64,000 nt of DNA from Isoetes taiwanensis (taxonomy: Eukaryota > Streptophyta > Lycopodiopsida > Isoetales > Isoetaceae), in assembly GCA_021234155.1 (NCBI GenBank), contig JAJEKV010000216.1, forward strand, positions 558,001 through 622,000. Reading direction: 5' to 3'. The position numbers and the translations under genes are program-made. The notes under the pieces were generated by a model. It did not search any database. It worked only from the letters and a program-made list of their open reading frames with translations, and was not told the origin of the DNA. Position 1 is the stretch's first letter; the number at the start of each line of letters is the position of its first letter. This document shows, in pieces, positions 55,560 to 64,000 of this stretch.

Positions 55560-56120
55560 ATTTGCGTGTTGGGCTATTTCACGGGTTACATATTGGACAC
55601 GAGGAGGTTTAGCTCTTGGCTTGCCGGACATCCGAGGCGGATTGGTTTGCCAAGGTATCGACCTCCTCAAATTCTTACCAAATAATTTCTTCCTAATCAT
55701 GTTTGAGGCTGAGTCTTTCAGGCGCAATTGGTTAGTCGGGGGGTGGATACGTTGGGTGATTCATATGTGTTGTATCGATTATACTCCAGCAATGTCCACC
55801 GGTTCTTTTGACAAGCCAGTTAAAATCCCGTGTTGGTTCCAGATTCGTGATCTTCCTCCCCGACCGATGGTGCCCCGATTTCTTGGTTTCTATGGCCAAT
55901 GGCCCGGGTGTATATTTGGCTCATTCTATTGTGCAGTCCCCAAGATCCGTGTTGCTCTGCTGCTGTACTGTGCCCACTTCTCTTCCAAGGCGAGTGGTCC
56001 CCGCATTTTCTTTTCCGATTGAAGCTTTTGAATGGCTCCGAGATTCGGTGGATGTTTCCATCTATTGTGCTACCATTTGACCCTATTGATGATCCCGCTT
56101 CCTGGCTGGTGCTTGTGATG
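55560..56120 (+). pseudogene. ORF1 of LINE-2 with DUF4283-type domain remnant
   Basis: Pieces in overlapping frames read LKFLPNNFFLIMFEAESFRR, then IPCWFQIRDLPPRPMVPRFL, then RVVPAFSFPIEAFEWL. These are the F-x-F-x-x-E ... W-x-x-I-x-x-LP-x-x-x-x ... landmarks of the DUF4283 domain found at the start of plant L1 ORF1 proteins, which bind RNA. The usual zinc knuckle after this domain is not clear. The frame is broken two or three times. Confidence 0.7.
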
Positions 56121-56453
56121 TGGTAGGGGGCTGCGTGTTGATGCAGGGGCCCGGATTCCTCGGTTCGAGGTCACAAAGGCAGGACTCCGTGGTGCAAAGG
56201 AGTGGAGTTGGACGAGGTGGTGTGGTTGGGAGAGGTGGTGTGGGACGAGGCGGGCAAGCTTGCCCTGCCGGCCGCCCTTTGATGGGGGGCTGGGGACGTG
56301 GTGGCTGGGGAGGGCCTCGATGATTTGGTTGTGGCTAGATCCGAGGGATGTGGTTGTGCTTGTGGGTCGGTGATCCTGGCTGGGATGTCCCAAGAGCTGT
56401 GATAAAAAAAAGCATGAGGTGGCTGGAGCAACCCGTTGGAGGTAGAGACTAGT

Positions 56454-56590
56454 GTGGCCCATGACTCTATGGAGGTGCACGGGGACTTCCAACACGTGTT
56501 GGAAGTGGAATATCACGAGTTGTGGCCCATGACTTTGTGGAGGTGCACGGGGACTTCCAACACGTGTTGGAAGTGGAATATCATGTAGAG
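56454..56590 (+). repeat. 68-bp tandem duplication with palindromic core, in LINE-2
   Basis: Two near-identical units begin GTGGCCCATGACT at 56454 and 56522. Each carries ACTTCCAACACGTGTTGGAA (56485-56504 and 56553-56572), a palindrome related to that in LINE-1's ORF1 region. Confidence 0.85.
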
Positions 56591-56700
56591 CGGCCGTGGG
56601 TCACATTGCCGTGATTAATCCTCGGCTCTAGATGCCACTCGCTGGAGTGGGCTGATGGCCCGTGGGTAGGCATGTGGGGCTGGACACTTCTCCCTCCGGG

Positions 56701-57366
56701 ATGAATAGGTCGATCCTCGGTTGGAATGTGCGGGGTGCGGTCCTCTAGTAGTAAGAGGGCCCGTGGTTTCTTTTGGCACTTCGGCAGTTGCATCCCGGAT
56801 ATTGTTTGCATTCGGGAGCATAAGTATCTGGGGATGATATGTCCAGCTCATGAATATGGTTGGTAGGCGTTTGGCTTTATTGCTTCTTCTTCCGGGCGGA
56901 CTAGTGGGGGTACTCTTATTGCTTGGAAGATGGATGTGCAGTCACATACTCTGCAGCTGCATGTGTTTGGTCGGTGGGCAATAATTAAGTGGTTGAGGGC
57001 GGGCAAGAGTGGGGGATTGTTAATTTTATGCCCCTAATCAGCCTTCTCGGGCCGGGTGCTTTGTGGGCCACAGTCCGAATAAGTTCTGTGAGCCCTTGGT
57101 GGGTTGCGGGTTGCTTGGTTGTTGTTAGGGGATTTCAATATGGTAGAGCGAGTAGAAGATCGCCTGGTTTCGCACCCGGCCTTGTGCAGGATTTGAGAGG
57201 GACCAAATTGGTCTGTTTGTTGCAGGATTTGGCCTTGGTTGAGGTCCCAGGGGACTTGTCTTTCACCTATTGTAATAGGCGATTGGTGCGGGCGGGGTAT
57301 GCTAGGCATGACCGGTGCTATGCTTCCCCATGCGATTGGATGGTGTGCCCTCTTTGGCCGGAGTAA
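56701..57366 (+). pseudogene. Endonuclease (APE-type) remnant of LINE-2
   Basis: Starts at 56701 with MNRSILGWNVRGA, the N-terminal W-N-x-RG box of L1 endonucleases. It continues with broken frames and has VVGDFNMVE at about 57.12 kb, the GDFN box. It precedes the RT domain as expected for ORF2. The catalytic core is scattered over different frames. In an active element it would nick target DNA; a T-rich target is consistent with the insertion site found. Confidence 0.75.
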
Positions 57367-58039
57367 CGATACCTTCTACCTCCATTTCTGATCATTACCC
57401 TCGTGTTTTGTCCAAATAAAAGCGGTTGCCTCTCGCCTTCCTGGACGGTGTTCCGTTTGAACACCCGGGCCGGGCCGGAGCGCGGATTTCGGCCCCGCCG
57501 GGAGTTGTGGCTTGATACCTTTTCATCTCCTCAAGGGGTATGTATGGTATGGTGACCGCGTTGGCCGGGGTTGCCGCTTTTGCTAAGGTCTTTGGTAGGC
57601 CGGCGTGGTGCGGCCAGAGGCGAGGAGTTGCATAGTCTTTATCAGAGTTGAGAAGATTCGGCGCAGCGGTACCGATGGCATTAGGGAGAATGCAAAGTGT
57701 TGCAACATATTGTTGCTTTGGAGCAGATTAAAGTGCATGAGGGCTGCGGTGAAGGCTGTAGCCCTTACCTGGTTGAAGGAGGGGGATACAAGTTCGCCTT
57801 GTTCTTGAGCAGCCTAGGCACGCGATATGCAGCATCTATGTATGCCCCTTGCTTTGCCTCGGGATGGCCGGACTTTGGAGGATCCCGCTGAAGTTGCAGA
57901 GGTATGTGCATGCTCATTTCTCGTGGTTTTTGCGCAAGCGCACTCTTCCCTATGAGCAGGAGATGCGGGGAGCTTGTTTTGGGGGTCAAAGCCATCTATT
58001 TTGCCTCACCAACGGAGAGCTTGGAGCAGGAGCTCTCCG

Positions 58040-58830
58040 CAGAGGATTTAGCGGAGGCATGTATGTGCATGGCCAAGGATAAATGTCCCGGGCTGGATGG
58101 CATCCCCTTCGGAGTTCTTTCAGACTTATTGGGAGGGGGCTGGTGAGATGCATGTACTGTGTATCTTGAGTTGCCGATCTTCTCACATGGATAGGATCTT
58201 GAATCGTATGCATTTCCTTTGATTCCTAAGGTTAAGCAGACCTTCTACTATTAATGATTGAGGCCTATATCCTTGTTGTCCTCTCAGGTACAAGATTATT
58301 GGGCGAAAGCCCCGCCGAGAAGTTGAAGCGGTGTTGACTTCTTCCATTAGTAAGGTGTACCGGGTTTGTTCCTGGGAGGAACATTTTGACTAATGTTGCC
58401 GCAGCCTTATGAGGGCCTTTATTGGGCAGGAGAACAGGTCAAGGCATTGCCTATCTTAAGCTTGACTTTGCCAAAGCTTATGATAGTGTCCGTTGGGAGT
58501 TCTTGTCTGCCATGATGTTAGCGTTGGGCTGCGGGTCCACGCCTTTACGCAGACAATCATGAAGCCGCATAGGTCAAAGACGCTACGGTGGTGTGCGTGG
58601 TGAACCCTCCGCCTTTTCTCCTTAGGCGTAGGGTAAGGTCAGGGGTGCCCTTTGGCACCATTTTTGTTTACGATTGTGGGGCGGAGGTAATCGCCTCAGT
58701 TGTTTTGGCTGCAATGGAGGAGGGGGTGGTGGATGGGCTTCGGGATGCGGGGATGGTAGTCAAGCAGATTATTAACCAGGGCCGATGACACTTTTCTCTT
58801 CTTGGTGGCAGAAGAGAGGAATTTGCGGAA
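58040..58830 (+). pseudogene. Reverse transcriptase remnant of LINE-2
   Basis: KDKCPGLDGIPFGVLSD at about 58077-58128 (RT1), FPLIPKVKQ and RPISLLSS near 58.22-58.28 kb (RT2), LDFAKAYDSVRWEFLSAMM at 58463-58520 (RT3, with the first catalytic Asp), the RSGVPFG block at 58637 (RT4 region, normally RQGCPL) and ADDTFLFLVAEE at 58783-58818 (the second catalytic box, with its leading Tyr lost to a frame change). The motifs appear in the correct order over 0.75 kb. Confidence 0.88.
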
Positions 58831-60079
58831 TGTGAAGGGTTTGCTGGATACTTTCTCCTTGGCCTCAGGCATTCTTCTGAATTGGGGTAAATGCTCCGCA
58901 TTATGGGCCCAGTTGACTCCGCCTCCCCCTTGTTTGGCTCTATTCCCTTGGAAGGTGCTTCCAGGTAATGTGTGTACTAAGCTGTTGGGTATTCCCTTTG
59001 GAGGGGATGTTTCCATGGGGAGGGTGTGGGATGAGATTTTGCAGGGGTTGCAGAAACACCTCAATTGGTGGAAGGGTAGCAAGTTGTCCATGGCAGGTAG
59101 GATCACTATTGCCAAGTCAGTACTTTGTAGCACTCATGTGTATACAAAGATCTCGCGATGTTAGCTCCTGAGGGTAAGATACAAGCTTTGGATAAGATTG
59201 TTCAAATTTTGTGTGGGGGGGATGATGAAGGGGCGGTTGTTAAAGTGGCTTGGTGGAAGTGTCTCCGCCCCCGGGAGGATGGGGGCTTGGCCATTCCGAT
59301 TTGGCAATCGCATAGTAAGGTGTTGGTCTCTAAGTTTATTTGGAGCATTCTCGCAGATGGAGCCGTCTTCTCCGGTGCGGCACTATTGTGGCAATCTCTT
59401 CGCCATTGTGTGGCATTTGGAAAGTCGCCTCAGGCATGTAGAGTTGCCCCGGGCACCGTTGTATGGTCTCCGCCTTTCCCACATGCCCCTTTTCTCACGG
59501 GGTGTTATGGCTTGGGATCACGCGCGTGTGCTCTTCGGCCCTAGATTATGCCCTCGCCTTTATCACCACTCTTCTCCTTTCTTGTGGGTTCCTCTACCTC
59601 GCTGCAGACTTGCCCTTGGTCGCCATGCATGCTCTGACCTTGAGCCCGTTGGAGGCGAAGTCAGGCTCACCTTTGGAGGATTGGTATTGGGATGGTCAGC
59701 TAGCTTCGTGGGGAGTTCTTTCGAGCTCGCCACCGGCGAAGGATGGTGACCGGCTATCTCGGGAACAAGTGGCGGGAGTATTCCGCTACATATACCTATA
59801 GTCCCTCGGTGGTGATGTGGTGGCAGGTTTGGAAGGTTCATCCGAGATGTTGTATCTTCTTGTTTTGTGCGGTCTTGTTACCGGGGTGTTGGCATATTCA
59901 TGACACTCGCCCCCCTTCAGGCAAGTGGTCTCGCAGCTTCGGGGTTCTCGATGGCTTCGGTTTGGACGTGGACATGGAGCTCACTTCCCCACCAAGGTTC
60001 GGGTGCTTATGTGGCGGTGTGGTGCATTGCCGCCGGGGTGAATGTCCTTGTGAGTCGGGTTTAGGGCGGGCGTGAGCCC

Positions 60080-60160
60080 TCTTTGCCCTTGTTGTGGCCT
60101 TCATCGTGAGACCGTGGAGCATTGTCCGGTTTTATGCCCTCATTTGCGGGTTGCCCGGGA
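60080..60160 (+). pseudogene. Zinc-knuckle (zf-RVT-like) remnant of LINE-2
   Basis: Reads PLCPCCGLHRETVEHCPVLCP, one residue over a short quote being avoided: key residues are C-x-x-C, then H-x-x-E-x-x-EHC, then C-P. It corresponds to 9688-9740 in LINE-1. Confidence 0.7.
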
Positions 60161-60617
60161 TTGGGTCAGGGCTCTGTTTCGTGAGATTGAATAGCCAACA
60201 ATTGCCGCTTCATGTATCCTCGGTGTTTGGTCTCAGACGGCAAAGCAAGCCTTGCATCCGTGGCGTGGCTTTGGTTGGTGTGGTTGATTTGGAAGCGGCG
60301 GCGGTTGTGGATCTTTCGGGGGGATTCAAAGAAACTGCGGCCTCTCCACATTCCTCGACTCGTACAAGCTATTTCAAAGCTTTTTGGTGTTCCCGGATTA
60401 GTAGAGCCGGAAGTTTTCCATTTGGCGGACTTCTTGGGTGTGGTAGATGGTGATGAATTCGGTTTGTACAAAGCAAAGAGAGTTGCGCTTGTTGTGGAGG
60501 TCGAGGTATCACTGTCTCTTTGGGGCGATTCTCCTTCCTCCTCACTTGCTTTGTAACATTACCATTCTTTTAATATATTCTTGATACGCTTCTTCAAAAA
60601 AAAAAAAAAAAAAAAAA

Positions 60618-60773
60618 GATTCCTTTATTTAGATTATTCATAGAAAAAGGGTGAGCCAAGAATTCAATGACTGGTTAAGATCAGAACAATTTCTAGAGAG
60701 ATTGGACAACTTTCAATTGGTCAAGCATCTTCAAAGACGACAAAGAGAAGAGGAGCTAAGGGCTAAGCATTAA
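60618..60773 (+). pseudogene. Exocyst subunit SEC15 fragment, 3' part
   Basis: Right after the LINE's A-tail the sequence reads KIPLFRLFIEK, then (with one base missing) VSQEFNDWLRSEQF, a short altered stretch, and RRQREEELRAKH followed by a stop at 60771-60773. Plant SEC15 proteins have EKRIPLIKSHIEKKV, FNEWLVQIRS and ARQREEE-x-x-A-x-QR at this place. The segment between DWL and RQREEE is not SEC15-like over about 15 residues, so there may be a small replacement. The first residues duplicate the end of the 5' part because of the target duplication. Confidence 0.85.
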
Positions 60774-60779
60774 TTTTGG

Positions 60780-62040
60780 CCATATATCGGTTATCTAGCC
60801 CCATCCTCCAAATGTTTATGGATGGGACTTCCAATATTTACTAATATTTACTGAGCACCTAGTGGGGCAACCAATAACTCTAGGCCCCCAAATAATTTTG
60901 GAGCTCCCAATAGTAATGAAAGGTCTAATGCATTTGGGAGCACTTGATGGTAACAAATGTCAATAACAAATGTGGGTTCTAGCTAGTTAAATGATGGGCA
61001 TCCCAAATTTTTTATGGTTCAAGTTATGTTAATAACTTCAAACATGTAAGTCTTAGGAGTTTAAAATTTCTTCTTCTTCTTCTCCATTATCATTTTTTTT
61101 TTTACTAATGTTATAATATCCTCCATCGTATTTTCCTGTGGTGAATCCCTTTGCCCTTGATAAGGTGATGGTGTCAAACTCGTGGTTCCAAATTCCTTTG
61201 TTCATTATGAGCTTAGATTGAGTGTCATTAAAATGGAAACATTGTGGTTTACCATGCTTACTTCAGAGACAATAGTTGCTTCTTGAGAAGCTTCTTGCCC
61301 TGCCTCATATGGCCACTCTTGACGCGAAAGTAGATTCTGATTTTTGTCACATTTTTCAAGGACTCATGCCCATCCACTTGGCTAGAGACCCTTAATTTGT
61401 TTCCAGATAAGTGGTCATGTACAAACAAAATCTCGGGACTATAGTTGTATATGAGAATGTACACAAACTATAACTAACTTTGGTATAGGCAATTTGTAAT
61501 ATTCCATTATTTGTGGAGTCTATTATCATTTCACGCCAGCGTTCTAAATTTTTGAGGCCATTAGATTGCAAAAGTAGTTTATGGGGAATATTCTATGTTG
61601 GGCACTCTAGACCATTCCCCAAAGAATATGGGGTCGAACATGCATGTTTTGACTTGCCTCACAAGATGTGAATCGCAATCAACATACATCTCTATCGTTG
61701 CATCTCAAGGATGTCCGAATTGAGATCTAATCGACTTTAGCAAAAAAATTCTTTTGCAAATGGTTGGAGAAGAGAATACCATGGCGGCCGCAAGGTCAGC
61801 GATAAATTTCTTTGTAGTGATTAACATCAATACCATCAAGTGTATATTGACATGATAATTTATAGTGCATAGTTGCTATGTTGTTCTATATTGATTAATT
61901 GTCAATACCATCAAGTGTTAAATAGACTAGTTTGAATTTCTTAATACAATTTTTTTTGACATGATGCCCAAAACCGATAGGAATACATATGATATCTAAT
62001 GGTGATTACTTATGGCAATCGTTACTAATTTCTTTATGGT
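60780..62040. other. AT-rich, no gene seen
   Basis: Shares TATATTGACATGATAATTT-like sequence at about 61842 with 53393 (TATATTGACATGGTAATTT), so the two areas hold copies of one unknown repeat. A minus-strand frame at 61258-61464 has no recognised motif. Confidence 0.45.
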
Positions 62041-62044
62041 CATT

Positions 62045-62165
62045 GCCTTTGCTTTTTGTGGTCTGCAATGAACACGTGGGAGTTGAACCCACAATTGTAC
62101 CATTTGTATTACAATACATGAATTAGAGTCACTAGGTGTGATTTAAAGAATCGAACCCATGAGGA
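62045..62165 (-). mobile_element. Possible tRNA-derived SINE remnant
   Basis: On the minus strand, a B-box-like GTGGGTTCAACTCCCAC lies at 62070-62086, and an A-box-like CACCTAGTGACTCTAAT lies at 62126-62142. The spacing is about 40 bp. There is a second GGGTTCGATTCTT at 62149-62161. The order suits a tRNA-like head, but the match is loose. Confidence 0.35.
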
Positions 62166-62169
62166 AGCA

Positions 62170-64000
62170 AAAGGAAATAAGCATTCAAAAGACAAATTAT
62201 CTTACAAAGAATATGTAGTATCTTTCGAAAAGGATCATCCCAACTCACATATTCAAGTGTGGATGCTCAATTCGTACTCAAGAAACTTAGAGAATATGAG
62301 CAAAGAATCAACCGCAAATGACTCAAGAACTGATCATCAAATTAAGCAAGTACACTTTGAAACATTGAAAATTGGTAATTAATTTTAATTCGGGGAATCT
62401 ATTCATCTACAAAATTGAAAACTCAAGCAGATAAGATCCGAACTTCAAATGACTTCTTGCATGGGATAAACCAAATAACCTCAACATTATGATTGCCCAA
62501 AGGAAATGGAGATGATTGGCAATGAACAAAGTGATTCATACCTTATTTTTGAATACTATGTGTTGCTTAAACCCAGTGCTGCTGTTGAGAAATTTGAACA
62601 AAAAGGACATGCAAAGAAACCACAATAAGCGTAACTGCACGATGAATCGAGTTTGTTGACCGTAAAAACTTTCTTTTTCAGCAGATATATTCTGTCCTCC
62701 ATCATTGTGCATGCAATGCAAAACGTTAAATACATTAGCTAAAAAATATGTTAAAGACAATAAATCAGATGAAAGAGCAAAAAGAAATGTACCCTAACAG
62801 CTTGAGGCAAGAACACGATTAGATGATAAATACTTTTTTAAATAAGAGATACACTCCAATGGTATCACTCCAACCCCGATCTCCATTTCCTTGATCGGCT
62901 CTACGTATCCATGCAAGCACTCTTTGCTACCTTTTCTTTACTTCTACAGAGGAAAACCATAGCATGTGTTCAAGATGGAGGCATTTTCTTCCGAATACAT
63001 CATATCGCCATCATAAGCCAAAGCTTCAAACCGACGAAAAAGATATCAAATATGTACACGCATATCCAACTTCAAAAATTGGGCTCTGCTTGAAACATCT
63101 TGTAGAGTGCAACGCGGTCTGTTTCACAACAACTAAGGTCAATTATATGATAAATGAAGAATGATTGAGCTCTATACCAAGAATTCTTAATTTTAGCAAA
63201 TCTATATAAGATTTACTTTTCTCAGGTTGAATCACCGTAGGCATTTGCTTGGAGATATATCCCTGTTTCAATTGGAAAGAAGTATTAATTAAACCGCAAT
63301 TTTTTTTTTGAGAAGGTTCTCAATTACCTGGCTTGATCTGCAACAAAACTCTGCACGAGCTCCAGTCGCGACATGGAAGAGAACTAGTCGCCGTTTACAT
63401 TAGGATTAGGGTTAGAGATACACGAATTGCCCTAAAGAAATACATTATTTAGGGAAAATTAATAAAGCCCTTACATTTATCTTATTTTTGGAAATTGTCA
63501 AATTGCGCTTTTCGGTTTGACAATTTGACAATGGAGCATGATGCCCTTTCCGGTTTGGAAGGGACCCGCTCCCATGCTCATTCCCAACAACATGGAAGTT
63601 GGGATCCATTTTGGCCCCGATGTTGTTCTTCCGAGCTCCGCTTATGGCATCTGCGGCATTACGTATAAGCAAAACACAGGATGCAAGCACTTTCTCCCAT
63701 ATAGGTATATAAGCCATAGCGAAACCTTGAAAGTCTAGCTTCTTATTTTTGCGGGGAGCTTTGGACAAAATATACCTTTAAAAACAGAGCAGAAAAGACC
63801 TTTAGACTGGACGTGTGTCTTTGGCTTAAGTGGCGATGTTTTCACATTCAAAGGAGCATTTGGCGGTGTAAGTTTCAGCAAAATCTCTCATTAATCTCTT
63901 GTTGGTGATGCACATTAATAATGCCCAGTTAGATCAAACAAATATATCTTCATAGCAACACAAGCTATTCTCATTCCAATAATGCGTAGCTAGTCTCTAG
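62170..64000. other. AT-rich, no gene seen; one perfect hairpin
   Basis: ATTGTCAAATTG at 63494-63505 and CAATTTGACAAT at 63521-63532 form a perfect 12-bp stem with a 15-base loop. Open frames at 63445-63768 (minus) and 63538-63738 (plus) overlap on opposite strands and neither has a recognised motif. Confidence 0.45.

Larger units (their letters stand above)
54698..60617 (+). mobile_element. Full-length-looking but decayed L1-type LINE (LINE-2)
   Basis: A 5.9-kb non-LTR retrotransposon with a 17-18-bp target duplication and an A-tail (60597-60617). Order: a 5' region with GCTAGGGTTCGG (54725) like LINE-1; ORF1 with a DUF4283-type domain (55.6-56.1 kb); a Gly/Arg/Pro-rich linker with a 68-bp tandem duplication; endonuclease (from 56.70 kb); reverse transcriptase (58.08-58.81 kb); and a zinc-knuckle end (60.08-60.14 kb). 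It carries many frame changes, so it is dead. Its G+C is far higher than the surroundings. The start (ATTTAAACAGGGGCG) is fixed by the target duplication, which is why I treat it as full length or nearly so. Confidence 0.92.

Noticed and set aside
60960-60985. Helitron-like CTAGT end after the SEC15 fragment
   Set aside because: No hairpin in the 10-20 bases before it and no matching 5' end found; the pentamer is common by chance.
63400-63420. Telomere-like TTAGGGTTA string
   Set aside because: Only a single short occurrence, no array.
63445-63768. 107-codon minus-strand frame
   Set aside because: Overlaps an equally long plus-strand frame, no family recognised, and it runs across a hairpin; likely chance.
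1-64000. LTR retroelement gag-pol, CRISPR array, rRNA genes, organelle insertions
   Set aside because: I looked for protease-RT-RNase H order, evenly spaced identical repeats, rRNA core strings and plastid or mitochondrial gene strings and saw none.

Overview
This window looks like nuclear DNA of a land plant. The recognisable coding remains are plant families: PLS-type pentatricopeptide repeats, a CRINKLY4-related receptor kinase, a leucine-rich-repeat receptor kinase N-terminus, an F-box/kelch protein of the KMD type, an exocyst SEC15 fragment and LINEs with a DUF4283-type ORF1. The short introns are AT-rich and plant-like. An IRG-type GTPase remnant and the abundance of old, decayed repeats make me lean towards a large genome of a non-flowering vascular plant (lycophyte, fern or gymnosperm), with low confidence. 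I found no complete, intact host protein-coding gene, no rRNA gene, no functional tRNA gene and no CRISPR array.

Layout. 1-4.4 kb: mostly anonymous AT-rich DNA, minus-strand coding debris and two copies of a ~110-bp palindrome-bearing repeat. About 4.4-10.2 kb: a decayed plus-strand L1-type LINE with a tRNA-derived SINE inside it. 11.8-13.7 kb: a minus-strand PPR pseudogene. 15.4-17.8 kb: a pair of direct repeats that may be the ends of a small terminal-repeat element. 18.2-18.7 kb: a MULE-type MITE with a 10-bp target duplication. 20.2-26.0 kb: a minus-strand transposase-like gene and a second, partial copy of its C-terminus. 26.5-38.6 kb: remains of an unfamiliar multi-exon mobile-element-like gene, with two head-to-tail copies (A ~28.95-34.05, B ~34.14-38.6). 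Introns lie at matching places in the two copies and are filled with GC-rich palindromic minisatellites. 38.6-46.7 kb: AT-rich, with a few unidentified open frames and one candidate first exon.

46.7-60.8 kb is the most unusual part. Fragments of six unrelated host genes lie in the same orientation: a kinase, an F-box/kelch gene, an IRG-type GTPase, an LRR receptor kinase N-terminus, a CRINKLY4-like kinase and SEC15. Some keep an intron and some are fused directly to each other. This resembles a gene-fragment array built by transposon capture. A second MITE of the 18.2-kb family sits just before the P-loop of the GTPase with an 11-bp target duplication. A 5.9-kb LINE sits in the SEC15 fragment with a 17-18-bp target duplication. 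60.8-64.0 kb is AT-rich with no recognised gene.

The order of events can partly be read: gene fragments were assembled, the kinase and SEC15 pieces were joined, the MITE entered the GTPase piece, and the LINE split SEC15. The two MITEs share interior and architecture, yet all eight terminal-region motifs of one have changed in concert relative to the other.
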